Part shown: positions 9,051 through 17,758 of the stretch, piece by piece
Layout: every line of letters starts with the position of its first letter
Numbering within the stretch: position 1 is the first letter of the stretch
Assembly (NCBI GenBank): GCA_016930255.1
Contig: JAFGHB010000021.1
Coordinates: forward strand, 1 to 55,702
Source of the DNA: Methanomicrobia archaeon
GTDB taxonomy: Archaea > Halobacteriota > Syntropharchaeia > Alkanophagales > Methanospirareceae
DNA length: 55,702 nt
Direction of reading: 5' to 3'
The notes under the pieces: generated by a model
The model's input: the letters and a program-made list of their open reading frames with translations, nothing else
What the model was told of the DNA's origin: nothing
Database searches by the model: none
Made by a program: the position numbers and the translations under genes

Positions 9051-10055
9051 ATGGGAAAAAATGAAGCGATAGTGATAGCGGCACTCGTGGCGATAGCAGT
9101 AGTGACAGTTTTGATACCAACGATGCACGCGGCGACGCCAACAGGCCTTTCCGGGGAACTGACCGTCGCGGGTTCGACAACGGTACTGCCGATCAATCAG
9201 GAATGCGCACGGCTGCTCATGGAAGCGAACCCTGATTTGCGAATATCCATATCGGGTGGTGGATCCGGCCATGGCGTCAAGTCGGTCGGTGCCGGCGAGA
9301 TTGATATCGGTGCGGCATCGCGCGATGTAAAGGCTGCAGAAATGGAGCAATATCCGGACCTGAAACCAGTGGCTATCGGAAAAGATAGTGTAGCCATCGT
9401 ACTGCACCCGAGCAATCCGGTAAACGAGTTGACACTGGAACAAGTGGCGAAGATCTTCAGCGGCGAGATCACGAACTGGAAGGACGTGGGCGGCACTGAT
9501 GCTGCGATTCGGGTGCTAACGAGAGAAGAAGGATCAGGAACACGAGAAGTCTTCGAGACCTACGTGATGACGCCCTTTGACAAAGAAGTAGCAGGCGCGG
9601 CATCGGTAAAGTCGTCAAACGGTGAGGTGCGCGCAACGGTGAGCAGTGATTCCAGGAGTATTGGGTATCTCTCCCTCGGCTACGTTGACTCCTCGATCAA
9701 AACAGTCACGATTGATGGCGTAGAGCCGACAGTCGAGAATGTGCATTCCGGAGTATACCCAATTTCGAGGAACCTTTATCTCATCACAAAGGGAGAACCG
9801 AGCGCACTCGAACAGACCTTCATCGATTTCGTTTTGAGCAGCGAAGGGCAAGAAGTGGTCGAAGATGTGGGCTACCTACGAGTGGTCTCTCCGGCAGCAC
9901 CAACAACACCAACACCAGCGCCGACTAAATCTCCAGCACCATCAGCAACACCGCTAACAACACCAACGCCTGAAGAGCCAGGCTTCGAAGCAGTATGCGC
10001 GATAGCTGGACTGCTTGCCGTGGCCTCTCTCGTGCTGAAACGAAAGCATGACTGA
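9051..10055 (+). CDS. pstS: Phosphate-binding protein PstS with PGF-CTERM anchor
   Basis: Extracellular phosphate receptor of the Pst ABC importer. After a hydrophobic N-terminal segment comes VAGSTTVLPINQ, then SGGGSGHGVKSVGAGEIDIG and TREEGSGTRE, the phosphate-cleft motifs. A Thr/Pro/Ala linker (roughly residues 280-305) leads to PGFEAVCAIAGLLAVASLVL and a basic tail: a PGF-CTERM signal processed by archaeosortase A, so the protein is probably lipid-anchored on the outer face. Starting at 9051 rather than 8994 removes 19 residues that precede the signal and overlap the promoter. Confidence 0.92.
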   Translation: MGKNEAIVIAALVAIAVVTVLIPTMHAATPTGLSGELTVAGSTTVLPINQECARLLMEANPDLRISISGGGSGHGVKSVGAGEIDIGAASRDVKAAEMEQYPDLKPVAIGKDSVAIVLHPSNPVNELTLEQVAKIFSGEITNWKDVGGTDAAIRVLTREEGSGTREVFETYVMTPFDKEVAGAASVKSSNGEVRATVSSDSRSIGYLSLGYVDSSIKTVTIDGVEPTVENVHSGVYPISRNLYLITKGEPSALEQTFIDFVLSSEGQEVVEDVGYLRVVSPAAPTTPTPAPTKSPAPSATPLTTPTPEEPGFEAVCAIAGLLAVASLVLKRKHD

Positions 10056-10166
10056 GTAAATAAACACACAAAATTGAGTCCCAGAAACGAAAAATGGAAA
10101 AAGGTGGAGCGATATTTTTTCCCCACTACTTTTATTTTCTTGTGATAGAAAGCTGGAAAAGGAGCA

Positions 10167-10910
10167 ATGAAAATAGTACACCTTTCAGACATACATGCTG
10201 GTGGGTCTCACTTTCTGCCAGATCTGGCTGAAAACGTGATCGATACGATCAATAAGCTTAAACCGGATATTCTAGTCGTTACCGGTGATTTGACCGATAA
10301 TGGCTATACTTCGGAGTTTGAAGAGGCGAAAGGGTATATCGAGCGGCTCGCATGTGATCTGAAGGTAATAATCCCTGGTAATCATGACGCGAAAAATGTC
10401 GGCTACCTTGGCTTTGAAGAGTTTTTCGGAGCACTGGTAAAGGTAGAGCGGAGCGAAGGGATAACCGTTGTCGGTATTGACTCGACTCAACCGGACCTCG
10501 ATGAGGGCCATGTAGGGCGGGAGCTGTATGCATGGCTTGAGCAGAGCCTTGATACTGACGATTTTAAGGTTGTCGCACTTCATCACCATATAATTCCCGT
10601 TCCGAAAACCGGGCGAGAACGAAATATACTCACTGATGCTGGTGACGTACTCGAGTTGCTGATGAGATACAACGTCGACCTCGTGTTGTGTGGGCATAGA
10701 CACGTGCCCTGGATCTGGGACCTGAACGGGATGATCATAGCAAATGCGGGTACCGCGTGCGCGGATCGTGTGAAATGGGGCATTCCGCAATCATTCAATC
10801 TCTTTGAACTCGAAGATGCGCAAAAAGGAACGATCAAGATATACCGGATGTACTCAGGTGGTGGCCAGGAGCTGGTTTTTGATGAGGAGAGGCAAAGAAG
10901 AGCGAAATGA
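10167..10910 (+). CDS. Calcineurin-like metallophosphoesterase in the pst operon
   Basis: 247 residues with the full dimetal motif set: DIHAGG (residues 8-13), GDLTDNG, GNHD, and GHRHVPW near residue 180. Closest in style to the CpdA/Icc group, which hydrolyse cyclic nucleotides or other phosphodiesters. Its stop overlaps the pstC start by 4 nt, so it is translated with the transporter. I infer that it frees phosphate from, or signals through, a phosphoester under phosphate limitation. A TTTTATT box at about 10130 and AAAGGAGCA before ATG suggest a second promoter after pstS. It has no signal peptide, so it is cytosolic. Confidence 0.85.
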   Translation: MKIVHLSDIHAGGSHFLPDLAENVIDTINKLKPDILVVTGDLTDNGYTSEFEEAKGYIERLACDLKVIIPGNHDAKNVGYLGFEEFFGALVKVERSEGITVVGIDSTQPDLDEGHVGRELYAWLEQSLDTDDFKVVALHHHIIPVPKTGRERNILTDAGDVLELLMRYNVDLVLCGHRHVPWIWDLNGMIIANAGTACADRVKWGIPQSFNLFELEDAQKGTIKIYRMYSGGGQELVFDEERQRRAK

Positions 10911-11824
10911 GCGTTTTGGAAGATGTCCGCACCTTTAAATCAGAAAAGATGAAGGGACGGCTAGCGGAGAAGATAATAGAGAAGTTGCTCTTCATCTGCG
11001 CGCTCTCTTCGATCCTTATCGTGTTCTTTATTATCGCATTCATCTTGAAGGAGGGCTTTCCTGCCTTAACCCTTGGCGGTGATTTCATCGCGGGGATGAC
11101 TTGGCGCCCTTCCCGCAATCAATTTGGTATTTTACCGATTGTGATAAGTACCTTCATCGTCGGCATTGGCGCACTGGCGATCGCAGCTGCGATAGGAATA
11201 CCAGCAGCGATTTATCTGGCAGAATTATCACCGGAATGGTTCAGAAACATCATAAAACCAAGCATTGAGATGCTGGTCGGGATACCGTCAATCGTGCTCG
11301 GCTTCTTTGGGTTAATGGTGCTCGTCGTGTTTATCAGAGATACTATTGGCGGCTATGGGGAATGCATCTTAGCAGGCTGGATAATTCTTTCGATAATGAC
11401 TCTGCCGCACGTCATCAGCATATCCGAGGATTCTATTCGCGCGGTGCCCGAGGCGTATAAGGAGGCATCACTTGGGCTCGGTGCGACGCACTTACAGACG
11501 ATTAGGAGAGTAATACTGCCCCATGCACGTTCCGGAATATTGGCTTCGCTGGTTCTGGGTATGGGCAACGCGATCGGTGAGACCATGGCGGTGCTGATGG
11601 TTATTGGGAATCCAAACATACCCTGGATTCCCACAGGCGTGTTAGAGCCCGTACGTGTGCTTACCTCCACGATCGTAATCGAAATTTCGTATGCAGTCTG
11701 GGGCTCGATACACCAGCATGCGCTGTTTGCCCTTGGCGTTGTTCTGTTTATCATCGTCGCGCTGCTCAATGCGATTACCACTGCGATCATACGAAAGAGC
11801 GTAAGGAGGAGCGGGAGCAGATGA
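10907..11824 (+). CDS. pstC: Phosphate ABC transporter permease PstC
   Basis: 305 residues with six predicted membrane segments. The cytoplasmic coupling loop is clear: EAYKEASLGLGATHLQTIRR near residue 183, followed by the MGNAIGETMAVLMV helix. Pairs with PstA to form the channel. It overlaps the phosphoesterase gene by 4 nt and pstA by 4 nt (ATGA), which implies coupled translation and equal dosage. Confidence 0.95.
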   Translation: MSVLEDVRTFKSEKMKGRLAEKIIEKLLFICALSSILIVFFIIAFILKEGFPALTLGGDFIAGMTWRPSRNQFGILPIVISTFIVGIGALAIAAAIGIPAAIYLAELSPEWFRNIIKPSIEMLVGIPSIVLGFFGLMVLVVFIRDTIGGYGECILAGWIILSIMTLPHVISISEDSIRAVPEAYKEASLGLGATHLQTIRRVILPHARSGILASLVLGMGNAIGETMAVLMVIGNPNIPWIPTGVLEPVRVLTSTIVIEISYAVWGSIHQHALFALGVVLFIIVALLNAITTAIIRKSVRRSGSR

Positions 11825-12672
11825 ACAACAAGGAGAAGCTTGTAACCGCGGGTTTGTGCACAACGGCGCTTATATCTTTGGTTATTTTGTTCATCGTCGT
11901 TGGCTACATCTTCGTGAATGGGATCGGCGCAATAAGTCTCGAGTTCTTGCTCGAATCACCGTATCGATTTGAACAGGGCGGTATATTCCCGCAAATCATC
12001 GGGTCGTTATGTTTGGTTTGCGTCTGTTTGTTTTTCGCGGTTCCGTTAGGTGTGGCCTCGGCGATCTATCTCGCGGAATACGCGCCTGATAATAGACTTA
12101 CCAGTAGTGTGCGGTTTTTTGTGGAATGTTTGGCGGGCATACCGTCAATCGTGATCGGCTTATTTGGACTGATATTCCTCGTCTATTACCTTGGGTTCGG
12201 CATTTCCATGCTCTCCGGCGGGTTGGCACTTGGGGTCATGATTCTGCCATGGACGGTGAGAGCGAGCGAAGAAGCGATAAAGACGGTACCTCAAGCGTAC
12301 CGTGAGGCGTCCCTCGCGCTAGGAGCAACCAAGTTGCAAACCATCCGGAGCGTGGTGCTAAAAAGTGCCTATCCCGGAATTATCACCGGTGTTTTGTTAG
12401 GCATGGGAAAAGCGCTCGGGGAGACTGCTGTTGTTCTTTTAACCGCCGGTTCGGGGCTGGAATCCTTCTTGCCGAGATCCGTATTCGACCCTGTCGGCTC
12501 ATTACCGGTTTATGTATACATGCTGGCTACGCAGGGGCATACGTCAGCCGCGTTCGCCGCTACTTTTGGAGCTTCGCTCGTGCTCATAGCACTATTCTTG
12601 TCGATAAGCGTATTTGCGCTAGTTCTTCGGAATCGCTACATTAAGCGTTTGACCGGCGGGAGGAGAAGTTAA
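11821..12672 (+). CDS. pstA: Phosphate ABC transporter permease PstA
   Basis: 283 residues, second channel half. Coupling loop QAYREASLALGATKLQTIRS near residue 160 and GMGKALGETAVVLL after it. The N-terminal segment starts directly with a membrane helix, as usual for PstA. Overlaps pstC by 4 nt; pstB follows after 12 nt with a purine-rich stretch upstream. Confidence 0.95.
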   Translation: MNNKEKLVTAGLCTTALISLVILFIVVGYIFVNGIGAISLEFLLESPYRFEQGGIFPQIIGSLCLVCVCLFFAVPLGVASAIYLAEYAPDNRLTSSVRFFVECLAGIPSIVIGLFGLIFLVYYLGFGISMLSGGLALGVMILPWTVRASEEAIKTVPQAYREASLALGATKLQTIRSVVLKSAYPGIITGVLLGMGKALGETAVVLLTAGSGLESFLPRSVFDPVGSLPVYVYMLATQGHTSAAFAATFGASLVLIALFLSISVFALVLRNRYIKRLTGGRRS

Positions 12673-12684
12673 GAGACAAATAAA

Positions 12685-13437
12685 ATGAGTGAGATAGAAA
12701 CGAGGGGTTTGAATGTGTATTACAGAGATGGAACAGTGCACGCCTTAAAAGAGGTGAACATAAAGATTGCAGCGAATAAGATAACGGCGTTGATCGGACC
12801 ATCGGGCTGCGGCAAGACGACTTTTCTCAGAGCGTTGAACCGGATGAACGAGCTGAGAGGCGCGAAAACGACTGGAGAGGTGTTGTTGGACGGCAGGGAT
12901 ATATATAATGAAAAAGAGGACGTCATTCAGTTGCGGAAGAAAGTAGGCATGGTATTTCAGCAGCCCAATCCCTTTCCGATGAGCATTTATGATAACGTCG
13001 CCTATGGTCCGCGGATTCACGGGCAGCGAAACAAGAATTTGGACGGAATTGTGGAAGAGAGCCTGAAGAAAGCGGCACTGTGGGATGAAGTCGAAGATCG
13101 GTTAGAAGAGAGCGCTTTGGGGTTCTCTGGTGGGCAGCAGCAGCGGTTATGCATTGCCCGTGCTCTCGCGGTGAATCCGGAAGTCATCCTCTTTGACGAG
13201 CCATGCTCAGCATTAGACCCCATATCGACTGCAAAAATTGAGGAGTTGATGGCTGAACTGAAGAGTGAGTATACAATCGTGATAGTCACGCACAATATGC
13301 AACAGGCAGCTCGGGCATCTGATTTTACCGCGTTCTTCCTCATGGGCGAACTGATCGAATTTGGTGAGACCGACGAGATCTTCGAGCGCCCAAAAGATAA
13401 GAGAACAGAAGATTATATTACTGGGAGGTTCGGCTAA
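12685..13437 (+). CDS. pstB: Phosphate ABC transporter ATPase PstB
   Basis: 250 residues, standard PstB length. Walker [10 protein letters not shown] at about 37-45, Q-loop [18 protein letters not shown] signature [10 protein letters not shown] near 147 and Walker [13 protein letters not shown] near 170. Powers phosphate import through PstC/PstA. phoU starts on the base after its stop codon. Confidence 0.97.
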   Translation: MSEIETRGLNVYYRDGTVHALKEVNIKIAANKITALIGPSGCGKTTFLRALNRMNELRGAKTTGEVLLDGRDIYNEKEDVIQLRKKVGMVFQQPNPFPMSIYDNVAYGPRIHGQRNKNLDGIVEESLKKAALWDEVEDRLEESALGFSGGQQQRLCIARALAVNPEVILFDEPCSALDPISTAKIEELMAELKSEYTIVIVTHNMQQAARASDFTAFFLMGELIEFGETDEIFERPKDKRTEDYITGRFG

Positions 13438-14094
13438 ATGGCGGTACGAAAAGAATATAGAGCGGAATTAGAAACGCTCAAAGCGGATGTGTTGAAAATG
13501 GGCGAGCTCGCTACGGCGGCGGCGGAGAACGCGATCAAAGCTCTTGTCGCTCATGATAAAGACTTGGCATCAAGGCTGATCGAAGAGAACAGTGTAATAG
13601 ACAAAATAGAATTCGACATAGAGAATCACTGTATGAAACTGCTAGCGCTACAACAGCCCATGGCCGGTGATCTCCGAATGATAGGAACGTGCTTAAAAAT
13701 CATAACGGATTTCGACCGGATAAGTGACCTTGCGGGTGATATTGCCGAGATCGTGTTGATAATCGCGGATGAGCCGTATGCGAAACCGCTGATAGACATA
13801 CCGCGGATATCAGAGATAACGCAGGGTATGCTTGCTGATTGCCTTGATTCGTTCTCATCGCACCGGATAGAGAAATTGGAAGATTTTTCACAACGCGACG
13901 ACATGGTTGATGGTCTGTTCGGGCAGATTAGGCGGGAGTTGCTGGCTATAATGATCGAAAATCCACGCTCTATCACCAATGCGAGTCATCTCATCTTCAT
14001 CGCCTTGCATCAGGAGCGAATAGCAGACCATGCATGTAACATTGCTTCTCGGATTATTTACATGGTTACCGGAAGGAGGCGGAAGTTAGAATGA
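13438..14094 (+). CDS. phoU: Phosphate transport regulator PhoU
   Basis: 218 residues in two PhoU helical repeats, with the metal-cluster motifs IEFDIENHCMKLLALQQP and DRISDLAGDIAEI in repeat 1 and HLIFIALHQERIADHACNIA in repeat 2. Slows Pst under phosphate sufficiency. Bacterial PhoU works through the PhoR kinase, but no PhoR/PhoB is encoded here; archaeal control must differ, possibly through direct contact with PstB. Last gene of the operon. Confidence 0.94.
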   Translation: MAVRKEYRAELETLKADVLKMGELATAAAENAIKALVAHDKDLASRLIEENSVIDKIEFDIENHCMKLLALQQPMAGDLRMIGTCLKIITDFDRISDLAGDIAEIVLIIADEPYAKPLIDIPRISEITQGMLADCLDSFSSHRIEKLEDFSQRDDMVDGLFGQIRRELLAIMIENPRSITNASHLIFIALHQERIADHACNIASRIIYMVTGRRRKLE

Positions 14095-14106
14095 ACATTA
14101 ACCAGT

Positions 14107-14637
14107 TCAGCTTATCTTCTTCGCCACGAGTTCAATAGCCCTCGTAATGCTGGTTTTTGGCCGTATCGTGGCGACCGGTATAGTAACGACCTTCTCAACC
14201 GTGGAACTGACGATAGGGGCACAGACCAGTGCGGATGCCCCGTCCCGTTCCGCTTGCATCGACCTGATGATCGCCTCTTCGATGCCCGTAACCGCATATT
14301 CCTTGATGTCCATAGTCTCTCGGCCCACGGTGATTGTCGTTTGTTCTATCTCGTCTAACACACCCCGCGTACCAATAATGCCAATAAATTTGTGCTTCTT
14401 GCTTGCCGCGTCGGCTTCTATCTCTTGTATTGTGCTTAATATCCGTCGGAAGGTGCGCAAATTCGGATCACGCTCACCCGATAGGATTTTATAAAGCGTG
14501 CTTGCTGATATGCCCGATTTCTCACTGAAGTCACCCATGCGCAGTCCCAATTTCTGTTTAATCGCTCGTGACAGTACTTCAGGGAGCGGTTTATCCTGCA
14601 CGAAGATCTCGGCTACGATCTCCTCAGCGATGGTCAT
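14107..14637 (-). CDS. XRE-type transcriptional regulator, methanogen type
   Basis: 176 residues. A helix-turn-helix is at residues 32-67 (MGDFSEKSGISASTLYKIL, then a GERDPNLRTFRRIL helix). The C-terminal half (about 75-176) is a separate ligand-like domain with IIGTRGVLDEIEQTTITVG and ASALVCAPIVSSTVEKVVTI, which resembles the conserved archaeal regulator domain found in methanogens. It lies divergent from the marker 16 and cysteate synthase genes, so control of that pair or of itself is the first guess; the pst operon ends 12 nt away but points at it. Confidence 0.75.
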   Translation of the reverse strand: MTIAEEIVAEIFVQDKPLPEVLSRAIKQKLGLRMGDFSEKSGISASTLYKILSGERDPNLRTFRRILSTIQEIEADAASKKHKFIGIIGTRGVLDEIEQTTITVGRETMDIKEYAVTGIEEAIIRSMQAERDGASALVCAPIVSSTVEKVVTIPVATIRPKTSITRAIELVAKKIS

Positions 14638-14663
14638 GCCGTATAGTATAAGGGGCAGCCACT

Positions 14664-14798
14664 TATATATAAACTATTGCCTGCGGTATTGTACAAATGG
14701 GCATTCCAGTGCCGACCACGATAGAAACCCGAAAGGGCACGTAGAAACGCGAGCCCCGTGGTTTTTTAGAGTAATGAAGCGAATAAGCATATAAGATA
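14664..14798. promoter_or_regulatory. Divergent promoters between regulator and marker 16 gene
   Basis: Two TATA boxes face opposite ways. On the minus strand TTTATATATAAG at about 14664-14675 is about 30 nt before the regulator start. On the plus strand GCATATAAGAT at about 14788-14798 is about 30 nt before ATG 14827. The 189-nt gap between the genes also carries CCACG and CGTGG arms (about 14776 inwards) that could form an operator, but I see no strong repeat. Confidence 0.5.
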
Positions 14799-14826
14799 AG
14801 AGCAGAGTAACCGTGAAGAGAAGAAC

Positions 14827-16086
14827 ATGGCGAAGAGAAGGACCGTAGCGGAGATAGCCGAGAAAGTAGAAAGCGAGACGGCGGTGGTGATGACTGCCGA
14901 GGAGCTTTGCAACAGCGTACGGGATGGTGAGGAGATCGGATTTGAAGCTGTAGATGTCGTCACTTCTGCTACGTGCGGCGTGATGAGCGGAACGTATGCA
15001 GCCCTTTCGTTTCCTGTCGCGGAACGAGACGCGTTTGAGCGTGCAGCAAAAGTCTTCTTGAACGGTGTGCCGGCATTTGTGGGGCCCTGCCCGAACGAGC
15101 GGCTGGGGATCGTGGATGTAATCGTTTACGGGTCCTCCCGCAGGGATAACAGCTATGGGGGCGGGCATCTGTTCAGAGCGCTGGTTGCGCATGAAGAGAT
15201 AGCGGTCGTGGTGGAAACCGCAGACGGTCAAGAGCTCGAAACGACAACGACGCTCGATGATATCCCGTTTGCGAGACTCTGCAGCACGCGTAATGCGTTT
15301 AAGAACTATTTTGCCTTTGTCAATGCGCACGAGGGCGAAGTAGCATCGATATTTTCCGTGGACAACTTGAAAGGCCCGTGTAAGAAACTGTCGTTCTCGG
15401 GCTGTGGCGAGTTGAACCCTCTGGAGAAAGATCCGCTTTTGGAGACGATCGGCATAGGCACGAAAATCTTGATGAACGGCGCCGAGGGTTTTGTTATCGG
15501 TCAGGGCACACGGAGCTCTGCGGAAAAGCCGAATTTGATGGGTATCGCAGATATGCACGGGATGCAGCCTGAGTATATCGGTGGTTTTCGGACTTCCGCA
15601 GGGCCAGAGATAGTAAATTCCTGGGCAGTGCCTATCCCGATAGTGAACGAGCGCGTGCTGGAGACCGCCAAGAAGCTCGATGAGGCGATACCGCTGGGTG
15701 TTATGGATGTCCATACCAGACTGCCGGTGGGTGAAATCACCTATGCCGATGTCTGGCGTGACGTTTCCGTGCGGTTCGTTCGCTCAAGCTGTATCGAATG
15801 CGAAGAGTGTCAGGTTGTGAGCCGGTGCCCGATGGGAGCTTTTGATGCTCTGACCAAAGAGCTGAACGAGGCTGTATGCTGCAACTGCGGTGCATGCGTA
15901 CCAGTATGCACGGGCGGAGCCTTTAACTCCGATCTCGGCGTTGTTACGGTTGCGGGCAAGGAGATCCCGGTGACTCTGCGGCAGTCAGACAGGAAACGGG
16001 CGGCACAATTAGCGGCGATGCTGAAGCAGAAGATTTTGGACGGCAGTTTCACGCTTGTGGAGCGGGTAGCACGGCTTAACATTTGA
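14827..16086 (+). CDS. Methanogenesis marker 16 metalloprotein (HcyBio + ferredoxin)
   Basis: 419 residues: a DUF39/HcyBio domain (about 1-300) followed by a two-cluster ferredoxin region with CIECEECQVVSRCP near 319 and CCNCGACVPVC near 351. DUF39 proteins of methanogens make homocysteine from aspartate semialdehyde; the marker 16 branch with fused ferredoxin is restricted to methanogens and their relatives, and its exact reaction is not established. Cys residues CKKLSFSGCGELNP around 180-195 are candidate sulfur carriers. Linkage to cysteate synthase, 21 nt downstream, supports a role in sulfur or coenzyme M metabolism. Confidence 0.88.
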   Translation: MAKRRTVAEIAEKVESETAVVMTAEELCNSVRDGEEIGFEAVDVVTSATCGVMSGTYAALSFPVAERDAFERAAKVFLNGVPAFVGPCPNERLGIVDVIVYGSSRRDNSYGGGHLFRALVAHEEIAVVVETADGQELETTTTLDDIPFARLCSTRNAFKNYFAFVNAHEGEVASIFSVDNLKGPCKKLSFSGCGELNPLEKDPLLETIGIGTKILMNGAEGFVIGQGTRSSAEKPNLMGIADMHGMQPEYIGGFRTSAGPEIVNSWAVPIPIVNERVLETAKKLDEAIPLGVMDVHTRLPVGEITYADVWRDVSVRFVRSSCIECEECQVVSRCPMGAFDALTKELNEAVCCNCGACVPVCTGGAFNSDLGVVTVAGKEIPVTLRQSDRKRAAQLAAMLKQKILDGSFTLVERVARLNI

Positions 16087-16107
16087 AGCGAACAGGTGAA
16101 ATGAAGA

Positions 16108-17397
16108 ATGGGAACAGAAAAGTATCATTTGAAATGTGTGGAAGGCGGAGAGCTTGTAGTTACCGACGGCTATACAAATACGTGTCCTGAAGGTCACGAT
16201 TCGCTGTTACGGACGGTGTATAGCAAAAAGCAGATACAGAAACGTTCGGGACAGGGCATGTTCAACTATATTGACTGGCTGCCCGTGGACGAGGCGATAC
16301 CGACGAGTGCGAGTCCGATCACGTACAAAAGCGACGGATTCGGAAAAGAACTTGGACTGATGAATTTGTACATAGGGTTTAGCGGGTACTGGCCGGAGCG
16401 AGGGGCGTTCATGAAGACCTGCACATTCAAGGAGTTAGAGGCACTGCCGACGGTACAACGCGTGAAAGAACGCGCAGGCGGGAAAATCGTGATCGTGGCT
16501 TCGGCTGGGAATACGTCACGAGCGTTTGCGGAGGTCGCCGCTGCAACGGGCATGCCCGTTGTCACAGTCGTGCCAAGCGGTTCTCTCCCGCGGATGTGGA
16601 CGACTACGGGCAACCACGACAGCATCTTCTTGATCGCCGTGGATGGCGATTACTCGGATGCCATCGCCGTCGGCAAGCAGATAGTACAGATGGAGGGGCT
16701 CGTAGAAGAAGGCGGAGTAAAGAACGTAGCGAGAAGGGATGGCATGGGTGTGGTCGAGCTTGAAGCAGCATTCGCAATGAGCGGTCTGCCGGACTATTAT
16801 TTCCAGGCGGTGGGCAGCGGCACGGGCGCGATCGCCGCGTGGGAAGCGTTTAGCAGGCTCATTGACGATGGCCGCTTTGGTACGAAAATGCCGAGGATCG
16901 TGATCGCGCAGAATTTCCCGTTCGCGCCTATGGTCAGTGCCTGGCAGGCTGGTCGAGCGGAGTTCATCGCAGATATGGACATGAAAGATGCAGAATCGGC
17001 GATTCAGCAGATGTACGCCGACGTGCTCTCCACAAGGAATCCGCCGTATTCCATCAGAGGCGGCGTCTACGATATGCTTTCGAGTACGAACGGGACGATG
17101 TACGGAATAACGAACGACGAGGCACGGGAAGCAGAGAAATTATTCGAGGGTGAGGAAGGGATCGATCTTGACCCTGCGGCATCCGTGGCGGTTGCGTCTT
17201 TGATAAAAGCCGTGGATGACGGGGTCGTTAAAACGGAGGACAGGATTTTGCTGAATATCACCGGCGGCGGTTATAAACGAGTGAAAGAAGATTGTAAACG
17301 GTACGAAATCGGAGCACGGTGTGAGATGAAACCCTCTGATCAAGGGGCGTTGGATGACGTTGAAAAGGAGCTGAGGGAGTTTTTTAGGGCACCGTAA
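16108..17397 (+). CDS. Cysteate synthase (coenzyme M biosynthesis)
   Basis: PLP enzyme of the threonine synthase fold that converts O-phosphoserine and sulfite to L-cysteate, the first step of one route to coenzyme M. 429 residues, near the family length. N-terminal Cys pair (C10, C26) recalls the threonine synthase zinc-like lobe; the candidate PLP lysine is in TCTFKELEA (about K108), the substrate loop is ASAGNTSRAF and the phosphate loop GSGTGAIAAWE. Ordinary threonine synthase is the alternative, but the ITYKSDGFGKELGL and IGFSGYWPERGAFMKT regions fit cysteate synthase better. Forms an operon with the marker 16 gene. Confidence 0.85.
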   Translation: MGTEKYHLKCVEGGELVVTDGYTNTCPEGHDSLLRTVYSKKQIQKRSGQGMFNYIDWLPVDEAIPTSASPITYKSDGFGKELGLMNLYIGFSGYWPERGAFMKTCTFKELEALPTVQRVKERAGGKIVIVASAGNTSRAFAEVAAATGMPVVTVVPSGSLPRMWTTTGNHDSIFLIAVDGDYSDAIAVGKQIVQMEGLVEEGGVKNVARRDGMGVVELEAAFAMSGLPDYYFQAVGSGTGAIAAWEAFSRLIDDGRFGTKMPRIVIAQNFPFAPMVSAWQAGRAEFIADMDMKDAESAIQQMYADVLSTRNPPYSIRGGVYDMLSSTNGTMYGITNDEAREAEKLFEGEEGIDLDPAASVAVASLIKAVDDGVVKTEDRILLNITGGGYKRVKEDCKRYEIGARCEMKPSDQGALDDVEKELREFFRAP

Positions 17398-17440
17398 CGT
17401 GATAAAACTGAGTTATTGGAATAAACGTTGGAGATACAAA

Positions 17441-17452
17441 AGATATATATAC
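17441..17452 (+). promoter_or_regulatory. TATA box of the Hsp70-protease locus
   Basis: AGATATATATAC is a strong archaeal TATA box 44 nt after the cysteate synthase stop. A start near 17470 leaves a leader of about 60 nt to the small frame at 17534 or about 250 nt to the large gene at 17724. An AGGAGG at 17516-17521 lies in between. The stretch therefore marks the 5' end of an independent transcript. Confidence 0.5.
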
Positions 17453-17533
17453 AATCGGTAACAAAGATAGAGGTAAGACAAAACGCCCGTTAGATGGGTT
17501 ATTTGAGAAAGAGCCAGGAGGCGTTGTGAAAAG

Positions 17534-17758
17534 ATGGGCGGGAGGAACATCGGTGAGCTGGGAAGTTCCACCAGAGGGAGGTATATACGAAGTACTTCAG
17601 ATATAACATCGAAATGGTATGATATACGAACCGGTTCGGATATAAACGAGTTATATGAAAGCTCTGGCAGTGGAAATCTAACAATAAAGTTCGCAAATCC
17701 TAACTTGGTTGGGAGAAGGTACAATGACCAATTTTCTAAAAACCTACTTCTCGCCTGA
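17534..17758 (+). CDS. Possible small protein overlapping the Hsp70-protease gene
   Basis: 74 codons from ATG, placed 12 nt after AGGAGG and ending 35 nt inside the large gene in another frame. The product is rich in Gly, Ser, Arg and Asn (for example SSGSGNLTIKFANPNL) with no domain I recognise. The arrangement would allow translational coupling to the large gene. It could equally be a non-coding leader; the only evidence is the ribosome-binding site and the open frame. A 26-codon frame from GTG 17526 is a weaker alternative using the same site. Confidence 0.3.
   Translation: MGGRNIGELGSSTRGRYIRSTSDITSKWYDIRTGSDINELYESSGSGNLTIKFANPNLVGRRYNDQFSKNLLLA

Noticed and set aside
14674-15714. 346-codon minus-strand frame over the marker 16 gene
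   Set aside because: Opposite-strand shadow; the plus-strand product is a clear match to a known family.
17481-17497. CGTTAGATG just after the TATA box resembles an attC/attI core end
   Set aside because: No complementary RYYYAAC arm or paired stem upstream; taken as chance.
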